From Actinomadura kijaniata NBRC 14229 (GTDB taxonomy: Bacteria; Actinomycetota; Actinomycetes; Streptosporangiales; Streptosporangiaceae), in contig NZ_BCQR01000143.1 of the NCBI RefSeq assembly GCF_001552175.1, positions 1 to 33,358 on the forward strand: a DNA stretch of 33,358 bases, in the 5' to 3' direction. Both the position numbers and the translations under genes were made by a program. Numbering within the stretch: the first letter of the stretch is position 1; each line of letters starts with the position of its first letter. Of this stretch, positions 22,677 to 29,941 are shown one piece after another. A model generated the notes under the pieces. The model ran no database searches and was not told the origin of the DNA. It saw only the letters and a program-made list of their open reading frames with translations.

Positions 22677-23906
22677 ATGCGTCGCACGACCACCGTTCTC
22701 GTCACCGCCGCACTGGCGGGTTCCCTCCTGCCGTCCGCCGCCGTCGCCGGAACGCCGCGCCCGGCGCCGGCCCCGTCCGGGGTCAGGGTCGCCCTTCCCA
22801 CGCCCACCGGGTCCGCGAGGCTCGGCATGACCGAGCTGCATCTCGTCGACCGGTCGCGGCCGGACCCCTGGGTGCCGTCCAGGCCGTACCGCGAGCTGAT
22901 GGTGAGCCTCTGGTATCCCGCCAAGCGCGCCGACGGGTACCGCAGGGCCCCGGCGATGCCGCCGAACGCCGCCGCGCACTTCGGGAGAACGGCCGCCGAG
23001 CAGGAGGGTTTCGCCGGGGCCGACCGGGTGGACTGGGCCGGGATCCGCGGCCACGCCCGCGCGGGAGCGCCCGCCAAGAGCGGCAGGCGCCCGGTGCTGC
23101 TCCTCTCGCCCGGCAACCGGATGCCGCGCACCCTCAACACCGCCCTCGCCGAGGAGATGGCCGGCCACGGCTACGTGGTCGTCAGCATCGACCACACCCA
23201 CAACCCCATGGGGGTGGAGTTCCCCGGCGGACGCGTCGAGCCCTCCAGGCAGCCGCCGTCGGCGTCGTTCGACCTCATGCGGAAGGAGTACGCGACCCGC
23301 AGCGCCGACGCCCGGTTCGTGCTGGACAGCCTCGAACGGCTCGCCCGGGGCGGCAACCCCGACGCCGGGCGCCGCGCGCTGCCGCGCGGCCTGAAGGGCG
23401 CCCTCGACCTGACGAGGGTCGGCATGTTCGGGCACTCGCTGGGCGGCGCGTCGTCGGCGCAGGCGATGTCCGACGACCGGCGGATCGACGCGGGCGTCGA
23501 CCTCGACGGCGGGTTCGTGTCCCGGGAGGGGCCGCTCGGTCCGGTGGTGGAACGCGGCCTCGACCGCCCGTTCATGATCGTGAACGCGGACCGCGGCAGC
23601 CACGACCACCCCTCGATCCGGCCGTTCTGGGACGGCCTGCGCGGCTGGCGGCGCAGCATCCAGGTCGCGGGCACCGAGCACCACTCGTTCAGCGACCTCC
23701 AGGCGTACGTCCCGCGGATGGTCCGGGCGGGGGTGACGCCGAAGGAGTTCGGCGCCGCGCTCGTCGGCACGATCGATCCCGCGCGGTCGTTCGCCGTCCA
23801 GGGGGCCTACGTCCGCTCCTTCTTCGACCTGCACCTGCGGAAACGCGACGACCACCTGCTGGACGGGCCGTCGCCGCGCTTCCCCGAGGTGCGCTTCCTC
23901 CCGTGA
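22677..23906 (+). CDS. Secreted alpha/beta hydrolase (platelet-activating-factor acetylhydrolase-like)
   Basis: 409 residues. Sec signal peptide MRRTTTVLVTAALAGSLLPS ending near AVAG. The mature protein has the PAF-AH/plasma type layout: LGMTELHLVDRSRPDPWVPS, RELMVSLWYPAKR, oxyanion region PVLLLSPGN, nucleophile elbow GMFGHSLGGASSAQA, acid in DAGVDLDGGF and catalytic His in GTEHHSFSDL. These are esterases that cleave short acyl chains from lipids or other esters; the true substrate is unknown. It is exported. The ATG lies behind a ribosome-binding site buried in a stem-loop. The downstream ECF sigma operon starts 82 bases later behind its own promoter-like element, so it need not be part of that operon. 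Confidence 0.9.
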   Translation: MRRTTTVLVTAALAGSLLPSAAVAGTPRPAPAPSGVRVALPTPTGSARLGMTELHLVDRSRPDPWVPSRPYRELMVSLWYPAKRADGYRRAPAMPPNAAAHFGRTAAEQEGFAGADRVDWAGIRGHARAGAPAKSGRRPVLLLSPGNRMPRTLNTALAEEMAGHGYVVVSIDHTHNPMGVEFPGGRVEPSRQPPSASFDLMRKEYATRSADARFVLDSLERLARGGNPDAGRRALPRGLKGALDLTRVGMFGHSLGGASSAQAMSDDRRIDAGVDLDGGFVSREGPLGPVVERGLDRPFMIVNADRGSHDHPSIRPFWDGLRGWRRSIQVAGTEHHSFSDLQAYVPRMVRAGVTPKEFGAALVGTIDPARSFAVQGAYVRSFFDLHLRKRDDHLLDGPSPRFPEVRFLP

Positions 23907-23924
23907 GCGCGGGCCGCCGGTAGG

Positions 23925-23952
23925 TGAAATGCTCGTCCGGTGGCGGACATGT
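23925..23952 (+). promoter_or_regulatory. Putative ECF-sigma promoter, copy 1 (sigma operon)
   Basis: A 28-base element beginning TGAAATG and ending GGACATGT, 36 bases before the GTG of the sigma gene. It matches the element at 25599-25626 at 23 of 28 positions, the identities being concentrated at the two ends (-35-like TGAAAT, -10-like GGACAT). This suggests autoregulation by the ECF sigma factor. Confidence 0.6.
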
Positions 23953-23988
23953 GGTGCTCGTCCGATCCGTACGGCGAGAGGAAGGCAT

Positions 23989-24579
23989 GTGTCAGCCATC
24001 CCGGAGAGCTCCCCTCCACCCGATGAACGGAGACGCCGCTTCGAGCGGGTCTACGCGGCCCACCGTGCCGAGATCCTCGGATACGCGCTGCGCCGCACGA
24101 CCGATCCGCAGGACGCGGCCGACGTCCTGGCCGAGACCTTCCTGATCGCCTGGCGGAGGCTGGACGACGTGCCGCGCGGCGGGGAGGCCAAGCTCTGGCT
24201 GTACGGCGTCGCCCGCCGCGTGCTGGCCAACCACCACCGGGGCGAGCGGCGCCGGTCGGCGCTGGTCGGCGACCTGGCCGGGCAGCTGCGGATCGACCTG
24301 GCGGCGCACCGCGGGCCCCGGCCGGAGGGGGAGCTGGCCGCGATCGCGGCGGCGTTCGGCGAACTGTCCGAGGACGACCGGGAACTGCTGTCCCTGGTCG
24401 GCTGGGAGAACCTGGACCGCGGCGAGATCGCGGCCGTGCTGGGCTGCTCGCGCAACGCGGTGCGGATCCGGCTGCACCGGGCCCGCCGCCGGTTCGCCCG
24501 CGAACTCGACCGGCGCGGGGCCCGCACCCCGCACACCCACGCCCTGTCGGCAGCGGTCATCAACGGAGAACGCGCATGA
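23989..24579 (+). CDS. ECF-type RNA polymerase sigma factor
   Basis: 196 residues. Region 2: FERVYAAHRAEILGYALRRT then DPQDAADVLAETFLIAWRRL (the DAADVLxETFLxAW signature) and LWLYGVARRVLANHHRGERR. Region 4: LSEDDRELLSLVGWENLDRG then EIAAVLGCSRNAVRIRLHRA RRRF. No long C-terminal extension, so a classic small ECF factor. I start it at the GTG with GAGAGGAAGG directly upstream, giving VSAIPESSPP; an in-frame ATG 60 bases earlier lies inside the promoter-like element and is rejected. The stop overlaps the next gene's ATG (ATGA), so the two proteins are made together, typical of sigma/anti-sigma pairs. Confidence 0.95.
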   Translation: MSAIPESSPPPDERRRRFERVYAAHRAEILGYALRRTTDPQDAADVLAETFLIAWRRLDDVPRGGEAKLWLYGVARRVLANHHRGERRRSALVGDLAGQLRIDLAAHRGPRPEGELAAIAAAFGELSEDDRELLSLVGWENLDRGEIAAVLGCSRNAVRIRLHRARRRFARELDRRGARTPHTHALSAAVINGERA

Positions 24580-25544
24580 ACCACGACATCGACACGCTCG
24601 TCGGCCGCCTCACCCCGGTCACCGACGCCCGCGCCGCCGAGCTGCTCACCGACGACACGGCCGCCGACCTCGCCAGGCGGATCACCGCGACCACCGCGAC
24701 GGCCGACGAACCCGCCGCCGTCCCGGCCCGGTCCCGGTTCCGGCGCGGGCTGACCGTCGGGCTGCCGCTGCTGGCCACGGGGGTAGCCGGGGCGGCGGTC
24801 GCCGTCATGCTCGCCGCCCCGTCCGGGGACTCCGGCGGCTCCGTGGGGGCCACGCCGACCCGGGCCACGCAGGGACAGGTCACGCTGGTCTCCGCGCTCA
24901 GCTTCACCCGCAAGGGCCGCTACCTCGACGTGCGGATCCGCGACCCGTACGCCGACCCGGCGCGGTACAAGGAGGAGTTCGCCAAGCACGGCCTGAACGT
25001 CCGCCTGAGCCTGGTCCCCGTCTCCCCCTCGATCGTGGGCACCGTCGTGATGGAGGACACCAGCGACGGGACGCGCCCGGACGACATCACCCAGATCCGC
25101 GTCAAGGGCGCCTGCGAGGTCCCGAGCGGCGGGGACGACTGCACCGTGGGAGTGCGGATCCGGATCGGCTACAAGGGCAGCGCCGCCGTCGTCTTCGGCC
25201 GCGCGGCGCGGCGCGGCGAGAAGTACGCGAGCACCGCCCATGCGGACGCGCGCGGAGAGGCCCTGCACGGCATGGTGTACCGCAAGCAGCGGCTGTCGCG
25301 GGTGCTGGCCGCGCTGAAGGAGCGGAACATCACCGCGCCCGAGTACCGGGTCATGGTGGGCAACGAGTCCCAGATCCGCTACCCGGGGCAGGTGCCGGGG
25401 GACTGGTACGTCCACGACGCCTCCCCGTGGGCGCACGGTCAGGTGCTGCTCTTCGTCGGTCCCAAGCCCACCGAGGAGGCCAGCCGGGAGGGGCGGCCGC
25501 CGGCCTCGACGCCGGGGGTGCCGTCCCCGACACCGAGGTCCTGA
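24576..25544 (+). CDS. Membrane protein translationally coupled to the ECF sigma factor (putative anti-sigma/sensor)
   Basis: 322 residues: a short cytosolic N-terminus (MNHDIDTLVGRLTPVTDARA...), one membrane helix at about 58-82 (RGLTVGLPLLATGVAGAAVA), and a ~240-residue extracytoplasmic domain with a Cys pair (GACEVPSGGDDCTVG) and a Pro/Ser/Thr-rich end. This is the topology of single-pass anti-sigma factors. The N-terminus lacks the zinc motif HxxxCxxC, so binding to sigma is inferred from gene coupling only. It resembles the CU044_5270-type proteins that follow ECF genes in actinomycetes, which are not characterised. A hairpin terminator ends the two-gene operon 14 bases after the stop. 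Confidence 0.8.
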   Translation: MNHDIDTLVGRLTPVTDARAAELLTDDTAADLARRITATTATADEPAAVPARSRFRRGLTVGLPLLATGVAGAAVAVMLAAPSGDSGGSVGATPTRATQGQVTLVSALSFTRKGRYLDVRIRDPYADPARYKEEFAKHGLNVRLSLVPVSPSIVGTVVMEDTSDGTRPDDITQIRVKGACEVPSGGDDCTVGVRIRIGYKGSAAVVFGRAARRGEKYASTAHADARGEALHGMVYRKQRLSRVLAALKERNITAPEYRVMVGNESQIRYPGQVPGDWYVHDASPWAHGQVLLFVGPKPTEEASREGRPPASTPGVPSPTPRS

Positions 25545-25557
25545 TCCCGTTCGCCCG

Positions 25558-25592
25558 GACGCCCCGTCCCCACCCGCGTGGGACGGGGCGTC
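25558..25592 (+). terminator. Terminator of the sigma/anti-sigma operon
   Basis: GACGCCCCGTCCC (25558-25570) pairs perfectly with GGGACGGGGCGTC (25580-25592) around a 9-base loop. It separates the operon from the next promoter-like element. Confidence 0.8.
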
Positions 25593-25598
25593 CCGCGT

Positions 25599-25626
25599 TG
25601 AAATGATCTCCCGGGGCCGGACATGT
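25599..25626 (+). promoter_or_regulatory. Putative ECF-sigma promoter, copy 2 (secreted-protein gene)
   Basis: Same 28-base element as at 23925-23952 (23/28 identical; TGAAATG at one end, GGACATGT at the other). It starts 7 bases after the terminator and 51 bases before the preferred TTG start, so the downstream gene has its own, probably sigma-dependent promoter. Confidence 0.6.
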
Positions 25627-25676
25627 CCCCCGCGAGACGGCGCGAGGCGCGGGCCGTCGCGATGGAGGGAGACCCC

Positions 25677-27374
25677 TTGGCCGAGAAGAGGACACTCGCC
25701 GTGGCCGCGACGGCGGTCGCGGCCGTCACCGCGGGCACGATGGGCGCGGCGGTGCTGAGCGGACCGGACCCGGTGAACGCGGGCCGGGTCGCGGCTACGG
25801 CACGGACCGCCACGCCGACGTCACCGGACATCCGCGACCGCTTCCCGCACGGCCTGCGGAAGGAGGCGGTGACCGGGAACGCGCGCCGCCCGGCGAAGGC
25901 GCGGCGGCTGGGCGTCCAGGCGGGTGTGCGGGTCGCGCTCGACGTGCTCGACCGGCGCGGCAGGCCGCCCGCGGACCAGACGGCCGTCGAGTTCCACCCG
26001 CTGAACGGCGACGACCCGTTCTTCGTCGAGCTGCGGGACGGCCACGTCGAGGGTGAGCTCCCGGCGGGCCGCTATGCCGTGCTGACCCGCGTCGCCACGG
26101 CCGAGCCGGACGGCACGACCTCCTCGGCCCTCGTCTACCGGCCGAAGGTGGCGATCACCGGGGCCACCAGGATCCTGCTCGACGCGCGCGCGGCCGTGCC
26201 CGTCGCGGCGACGGTCGACCGCGCCGACGCCGGGCTCCTGAACGGCGAGGTGCGCGTCATCCAGAAGATCGCGGGGCGGCCGGTCGTCACGTCCGCGATG
26301 ATGCAGCTCAGGAACGCCTACATCACGCCGACCGCGTCCACGCCGGACCTGACCCTCGGCCTGCACGCCGTCTTCACCCGCAAGGGCGCCGAGACCGGCA
26401 GCCCCTACGTCTACAACGTGGCGAGCCAGCGGGCGGGCGGGGTGCCGCGGAAGCCGGGCCTGCGCGTGCGCACCAGGGACCTGGCCGCGGTGAGGACCGG
26501 GTACGGCACCGAGGGGCGCCCGGTCTGCGCCGGCGGTCACGCCTCGCCGCTCTGGGCGGACGGCGGCATCCGGATCGGCTTCTACACGGGCGTGGGAGCG
26601 GCGCCCGCCACCCGGACCGAGTACTACACGCCCGGCATCACGTGGGACATCGACTGGATGAACACCACGCCGGACTGCGGCTTCGGGTGGGACACGACGG
26701 AGGTGTGGGCGCGCCAGGACCGCTTCCCCAAGGCGGGCCCGTACCAGCGCCGCCTGACGCCCGCCCCGTTCAGCCCCCGCGGGGTCGTCATCTGGGGCGA
26801 GCACGAGGGCGGCGAGCCGGCACTGGCGGTCAGCACGCACTCGACGGACGCGGGCACGAGCGCCATCGCGCCGTATCCCGGATCGACCGGCACCTCGGTC
26901 CTGCGCGACGCGAACGGGAAGACCGTCTACACCTCCGACCATCCCGGCACGGCCTGGAAGTGGCCGGTGCCCGAGCCGGGCGACTACAGCCTCACGGTGG
27001 AGGAGAAGCGCGCCTCCCCGTTCTCCCCCCTCGCCGTCCGCCAGCGCGCGGTGTGGCGCTTCGCCGTACGGGACGACAAGGTCATCACCCTGCCGTCCCT
27101 CACTTTCCGCACCCCCCTCGACGCCCGGTCGAGGGGCAGGGCGGGGGCCCGCCAGCAGGTGACCCTGACGACCGGCCGCGCGGGCGGCGCCGCTCCGAAG
27201 CTGTGGGCCTCGTCCGACGAGGGCAGGACCTGGAAGGCCGTCCCGGTGACCCGCAGGGGCGGCGCGTGGGTGGCGACCCTGACCAACCCGAAGGCGGGCT
27301 TCGTCTCCCTGCGGGCGGCCGTCACCGGGGTCGTCGACCAGACCGTGATCCGGGCCTACGCCGTCCACGGCTAG
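25677..27374 (+). CDS. Large secreted protein of unknown function, likely target of the ECF sigma factor
   Basis: About 565 residues. Signal peptide with hydrophobic core TLAVAATAVAAVTAGTMGAA, no lipobox. The mature part looks all-beta: several Ig-like or carboxypeptidase-regulatory-like units (VRVALDVLDRRGRPPADQ; GELPAGRYAVLTRVAT; LRDANGKTVYTSDHPGTA; PVPEPGDYSLTVEEKR; PKLWASSDEGRTWKAVPV). The last resembles a neuraminidase/BNR-type SxDxGxTW repeat. Similar scaffolds flank subtilisin-type proteases in actinomycetes, but no catalytic triad motif is present, so a binding or structural role is likelier. TTG 25677 has GGAGGGAG 7 bases upstream; ATG 25662 is an alternative; the upstream ATG at 25623 lies inside the promoter-like element. 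Confidence 0.8.
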   Translation: MAEKRTLAVAATAVAAVTAGTMGAAVLSGPDPVNAGRVAATARTATPTSPDIRDRFPHGLRKEAVTGNARRPAKARRLGVQAGVRVALDVLDRRGRPPADQTAVEFHPLNGDDPFFVELRDGHVEGELPAGRYAVLTRVATAEPDGTTSSALVYRPKVAITGATRILLDARAAVPVAATVDRADAGLLNGEVRVIQKIAGRPVVTSAMMQLRNAYITPTASTPDLTLGLHAVFTRKGAETGSPYVYNVASQRAGGVPRKPGLRVRTRDLAAVRTGYGTEGRPVCAGGHASPLWADGGIRIGFYTGVGAAPATRTEYYTPGITWDIDWMNTTPDCGFGWDTTEVWARQDRFPKAGPYQRRLTPAPFSPRGVVIWGEHEGGEPALAVSTHSTDAGTSAIAPYPGSTGTSVLRDANGKTVYTSDHPGTAWKWPVPEPGDYSLTVEEKRASPFSPLAVRQRAVWRFAVRDDKVITLPSLTFRTPLDARSRGRAGARQQVTLTTGRAGGAAPKLWASSDEGRTWKAVPVTRRGGAWVATLTNPKAGFVSLRAAVTGVVDQTVIRAYAVHG

Positions 27375-27380
27375 GGGAGC

Positions 27381-27542
27381 GCGGCCGGAGCACCAGCCCA
27401 GCAGGGCGGACACGAACGCGCGCCTGAACCATGCCTCGCAGTCCTCGAAGGACCGGCCGGAGTCCACGACGAGGCCGTCGTGGACTCCGGCGCTCATCAG
27501 CGCGACGGCGATGTCCGTGCCGCGGATCCGCCGGACGACCAT
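27381..27542 (-). pseudogene. C-terminal relic of an unidentified regulator-like gene
   Basis: About 54 codons with nearly exclusive G/C third positions read MVVRRIRGTDIAVALMSAGV, HDGLVVDSGRSFEDCEAWFR and RAFVSALLGWCSG. The amphipathic pattern resembles the C-terminal helices of a TetR-type regulator, but this is a weak call. There is no ribosome-binding site or N-terminal domain, and after CSGR the coding signature ends while the frame stays open. It stops just past the end of the secreted-protein gene. Confidence 0.4.
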
Positions 27543-27592
27543 CTCGACGCCGAGCCGGTTCCGGCGGGCGCTCGACGAGGGGCGCGCCGTGA

Positions 27593-27751
27593 CCCGGAAC
27601 CCCGCTGCGGGTGAAGGCCGACGCGCTGGACGCGGCGGTCGTGGCCGTGGACGGCCGGCACGTGCGCGCCCGCATCGAGGTGATCACCACCCGGGGCGCC
27701 CCGAACCACGCCAGGGTGTTCCTCCGGGTGGCCCCGCGCGTCGGCAGGTGA
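27593..27751 (+). pseudogene. C-terminal relic of an unidentified gene
   Basis: About 52 codons, no start signals, preceded in frame by a stop at 27590: PLRVKADALDAAVVAVDGRH, VRARIEVITTRGAPNHARVF and LRVAPRVGR-stop. Strong G/C third-position bias. It stands back-to-back with the relic on the minus strand, both lacking their 5' parts. Confidence 0.4.
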
Positions 27752-27768
27752 TCGGCGACGGGCCCTCG

Positions 27769-28674
27769 TCAGCCCGGCGGGCCGGGGCGCCGGCCGACGG
27801 TCGCCAGCAGGGAGGCGATCAGGGGGTTGTGGTCGTCGCGGCGCCAGGCCGCGGCGACCCGCGTGCGGGTGGAACCGGGCGCGATCCGGCGGAAGGCGAC
27901 GCCTCGGAGGCGGATGCGCCGGATGCTCGCCGGGGCGAGCGACACCCCGAGACCGGCCTCCACCAGGCCGCAGACGGTCTGCCACTCCACGGCGCGCTGG
28001 GCCACCCGGGGCGTGAAGCCCGCCGCGGCGCACAGGCCGACGATCTGGTCGTGGAGGCCGGGACCGACCGCGCGGGGCGGCAGGACGAACGGGGCGTCGG
28101 CCAGCTCCGCGACCGGGACGGCGCGCTGCGCGGCGAGCGGGTGCGCGGACGGCAGGACCGCCACGAACGGCTCGGTCAGGACGGTCTCGAACCCGAGCCC
28201 CGCCTCGTCGGCCGGCTCGCGCAGCAGCCCGACGTCGATGGTCTTGTCGTGCAGGGCGGCGATCTGCGGCGCGGTGGTCATCTCGTGGATGTCGAGGCGC
28301 ACGTCGGGGAAGCGTTCCCGGAACCGGCGCAGCAGGTCGGGCAGGACGGTCAGGGCGAGCGAGGCGGCGAAGCCGATCCGCAGGCGGCCGGCCCGGCCGC
28401 CGCCGACCGCCCGCGCGGCGGCCAGCCCGTCCGCCAGGCCGGTGAGCGCGCGCCGGGCGGCGGGCAGCAGCTCGCGGCCCGCCGGGGTGAGGGAGACGCG
28501 TCCCGGCTCCCGGTGGAACAGCGGATGGCCCACCTTGTCCTCCAACCGGCGGATCTGCTGGCTCAACGGCGGCTGCGCGATGCCCAGGCGGGCCGCCGCG
28601 TGACCGAAGTGGAGTTCCTCGGCGAGCACGACGAAGGCGTGCAGTTGTTGCAGGGGAAGTTCGGGCCGCTCCAT
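27769..28674 (-). CDS. LysR-family transcriptional regulator (Rid-linked)
   Basis: 301 residues. HTH: LQQLHAFVVLAEELHFGHAA, ARLGIAQPPLSQQIRRLEDK, HPLFHREPGRVSLTPAGRE. The effector-binding region has AGRLRIGFAASLALTVLPDL, DIHEMTTAPQIAALHDKTID, VGLLREPADEAGL and VEWQTVCGLVEAGLGVSLAP, as in CatM/BenM-like regulators. The start is the ATG giving MERPELPLQQL; open frame extends upstream over the divergent promoter without coding character. It faces the Rid-family gene and probably controls it. Confidence 0.93.
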   Translation of the reverse strand: MERPELPLQQLHAFVVLAEELHFGHAAARLGIAQPPLSQQIRRLEDKVGHPLFHREPGRVSLTPAGRELLPAARRALTGLADGLAAARAVGGGRAGRLRIGFAASLALTVLPDLLRRFRERFPDVRLDIHEMTTAPQIAALHDKTIDVGLLREPADEAGLGFETVLTEPFVAVLPSAHPLAAQRAVPVAELADAPFVLPPRAVGPGLHDQIVGLCAAAGFTPRVAQRAVEWQTVCGLVEAGLGVSLAPASIRRIRLRGVAFRRIAPGSTRTRVAAAWRRDDHNPLIASLLATVGRRPGPPG

Positions 28675-28740
28675 ACGCCTAGAGATATCAGACGGTCCCC
28701 ATTGGCGTATTAGACGTATATCCGCTGGTCGCCCTAGTGT
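28673..28740. promoter_or_regulatory. Divergent control region of the LysR and Rid genes
   Basis: ATACGCC (28673-28679) and GGCGTAT (28704-28710) form a 7-bp inverted repeat 24 bases apart; a further GACGTAT follows at 28713. A -10-like TAGTGT (28735-28740) lies 7 bases before the Rid ATG, without a good -35, as usual for a LysR-activated promoter. The left arm overlaps the LysR start codon. Confidence 0.5.
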
Positions 28741-28747
28741 TCGGCGC

Positions 28748-29143
28748 ATGACGGAACGACGCGCGATCCTCAGCGGCTCGACGTTCGAGGAGCAGATCGG
28801 CTATGCCCGCGCCGTGGTCGACGGCGACCGGGTGCACGTGTCCGGGACGACCGGGTTCGACTACGCCACCATGACGATCTCCGACGACGTGGTGGAGCAG
28901 GCCGAGCAGTGCCTGCGCAACATCGAGGCCGCGCTGTCGGAGGCGGGCTGCACCCTCGCCGACGTGGTGCGGGTGCGGTACCTGCTGCCCGACCGGGCGG
29001 ACTTCGAACCCTGCTGGCCGGTCCTGCGCGGCCGCTTCGGCAAGGTGCGCCCGGCCGCCACCATGCTCGTGTGCGGCCTCGCCGACCCCCGCATGAGGAT
29101 CGAGATCGAGGTGGACGCGCGGCGGCTCCCCCCGGCGGGGTAG
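28748..29143 (+). CDS. Rid (YjgF/YER057c/UK114) family protein
   Basis: 131 residues, full length. Seen: STFEEQIGYARAVVDGDRVH, VSGTTGFDYATMTISDDVVE, QAEQCLRNIEAALSEAGCTL, ADVVRVRYLLPDRADFEPCW and the end RMRIEIEVDARRL. Canonical RidA enzymes hydrolyse reactive 2-aminoacrylate-type imines using an Arg in a PARSxVEV motif; here the aligned stretch is RPAATMLVCGL, so that Arg is Ala. It therefore probably belongs to a Rid subgroup without imine deaminase activity, with another ligand or reaction. No ribosome-binding site: the ATG sits 7 bases after a -10 hexamer, so the mRNA may be leaderless. Divergent from its likely LysR regulator. Confidence 0.92.
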   Translation: MTERRAILSGSTFEEQIGYARAVVDGDRVHVSGTTGFDYATMTISDDVVEQAEQCLRNIEAALSEAGCTLADVVRVRYLLPDRADFEPCWPVLRGRFGKVRPAATMLVCGLADPRMRIEIEVDARRLPPAG

Positions 29144-29236
29144 GGAGCCGGCTTCGCCTCGGTCGCGCGGGGGAGGTGCGCCGCGGCGGCGGGTGTGAGA
29201 GTCGACGGACCGCTTCCCGAGCGAACGGAGACCCCC

Positions 29237-29806
29237 GTGAGGAACGTGATCGCCCGCACGCCGGCCGTCCTCGGCGTCACCGCGGCCGTGGCGGCGGCCA
29301 CGGTCACCACCGCCGGGGCGGCCACGCCGGACGGAGGCCATACGGCACAGGTCCGAGGGGCCGCTCACCTGGACTGGGACGGTGAGCACACCGGACCGTG
29401 GAAGAGCGACCTGTGGATAGGCGTGGACGGCGCTCGCGCGACCTACCCGGACGCCGTCGCCGTGGTCCCGTCCGCCGCCTCGGGCACCGTCCGCGTCAAG
29501 CACCGGTTCTGGAACACCGAGACCCGCCAGGAGATGACGGCGTGGTTCAACCTGGACGTCGACTGCGTGGCCGTCGGCGGGCCCGTCGCCACCATCACCG
29601 GGATCGTCAACCAGCAGCACTCGCCTGACCAGGCGTTCCTCGAAGGGGTGCGGGTGGGGCTGACCGTCTACACCGGGGCGGGCGAGCAGCCGGGCAGGGT
29701 CGGGGCGCTGCGCGCCGGGACCAGGGACGCCCAGATCCCGTTGTGCGCCTCCACCGCCCCCGCCTGGCCGGTCAAGCAGGGCGGCTACAAGGTCCGGGAC
29801 CGCTGA
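29237..29806 (+). CDS. Secreted protein of unknown function
   Basis: 189 residues. Signal peptide from the GTG start: VRNVIARTPAVLGVTAAVAA then ATVTTAGAATPDGG with a probable cleavage after AGA or GAA. The mature ~155 residues look like one beta-sandwich (KSDLWIGVDGARATYPDAVA, GTVRVKHRFWNTETRQEMTA, WFNLDVDCVAVGGPVATITG, GLTVYTGAGEQPGRVGAL) with two Cys (VDCVAV and PLCAST). CGGAG lies 6 bases before the GTG. About 90 bases separate it from the Rid gene and it may be cotranscribed, but nothing ties the functions. Family not recognised with confidence. Confidence 0.78.
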   Translation: MRNVIARTPAVLGVTAAVAAATVTTAGAATPDGGHTAQVRGAAHLDWDGEHTGPWKSDLWIGVDGARATYPDAVAVVPSAASGTVRVKHRFWNTETRQEMTAWFNLDVDCVAVGGPVATITGIVNQQHSPDQAFLEGVRVGLTVYTGAGEQPGRVGALRAGTRDAQIPLCASTAPAWPVKQGGYKVRDR

Positions 29807-29941
29807 GCCGCCGCCAGGCGTCGCGGGGCGGGGCGGCGGCCGCCGCGCCCGGTGCTCCGGCGGACGCGGCGAGACGCCGTGTTCTGTTCCGCACGGGGAG
29901 TACTTCGCCGTCGGCCTCCACGCGGGCGCCTCAGCCGGAGG

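Noticed and set aside
22599..23999. 466-codon minus-strand frame over the secreted hydrolase
   Set aside because: Low-complexity shadow; the plus-strand frame has signal peptide and catalytic triad.
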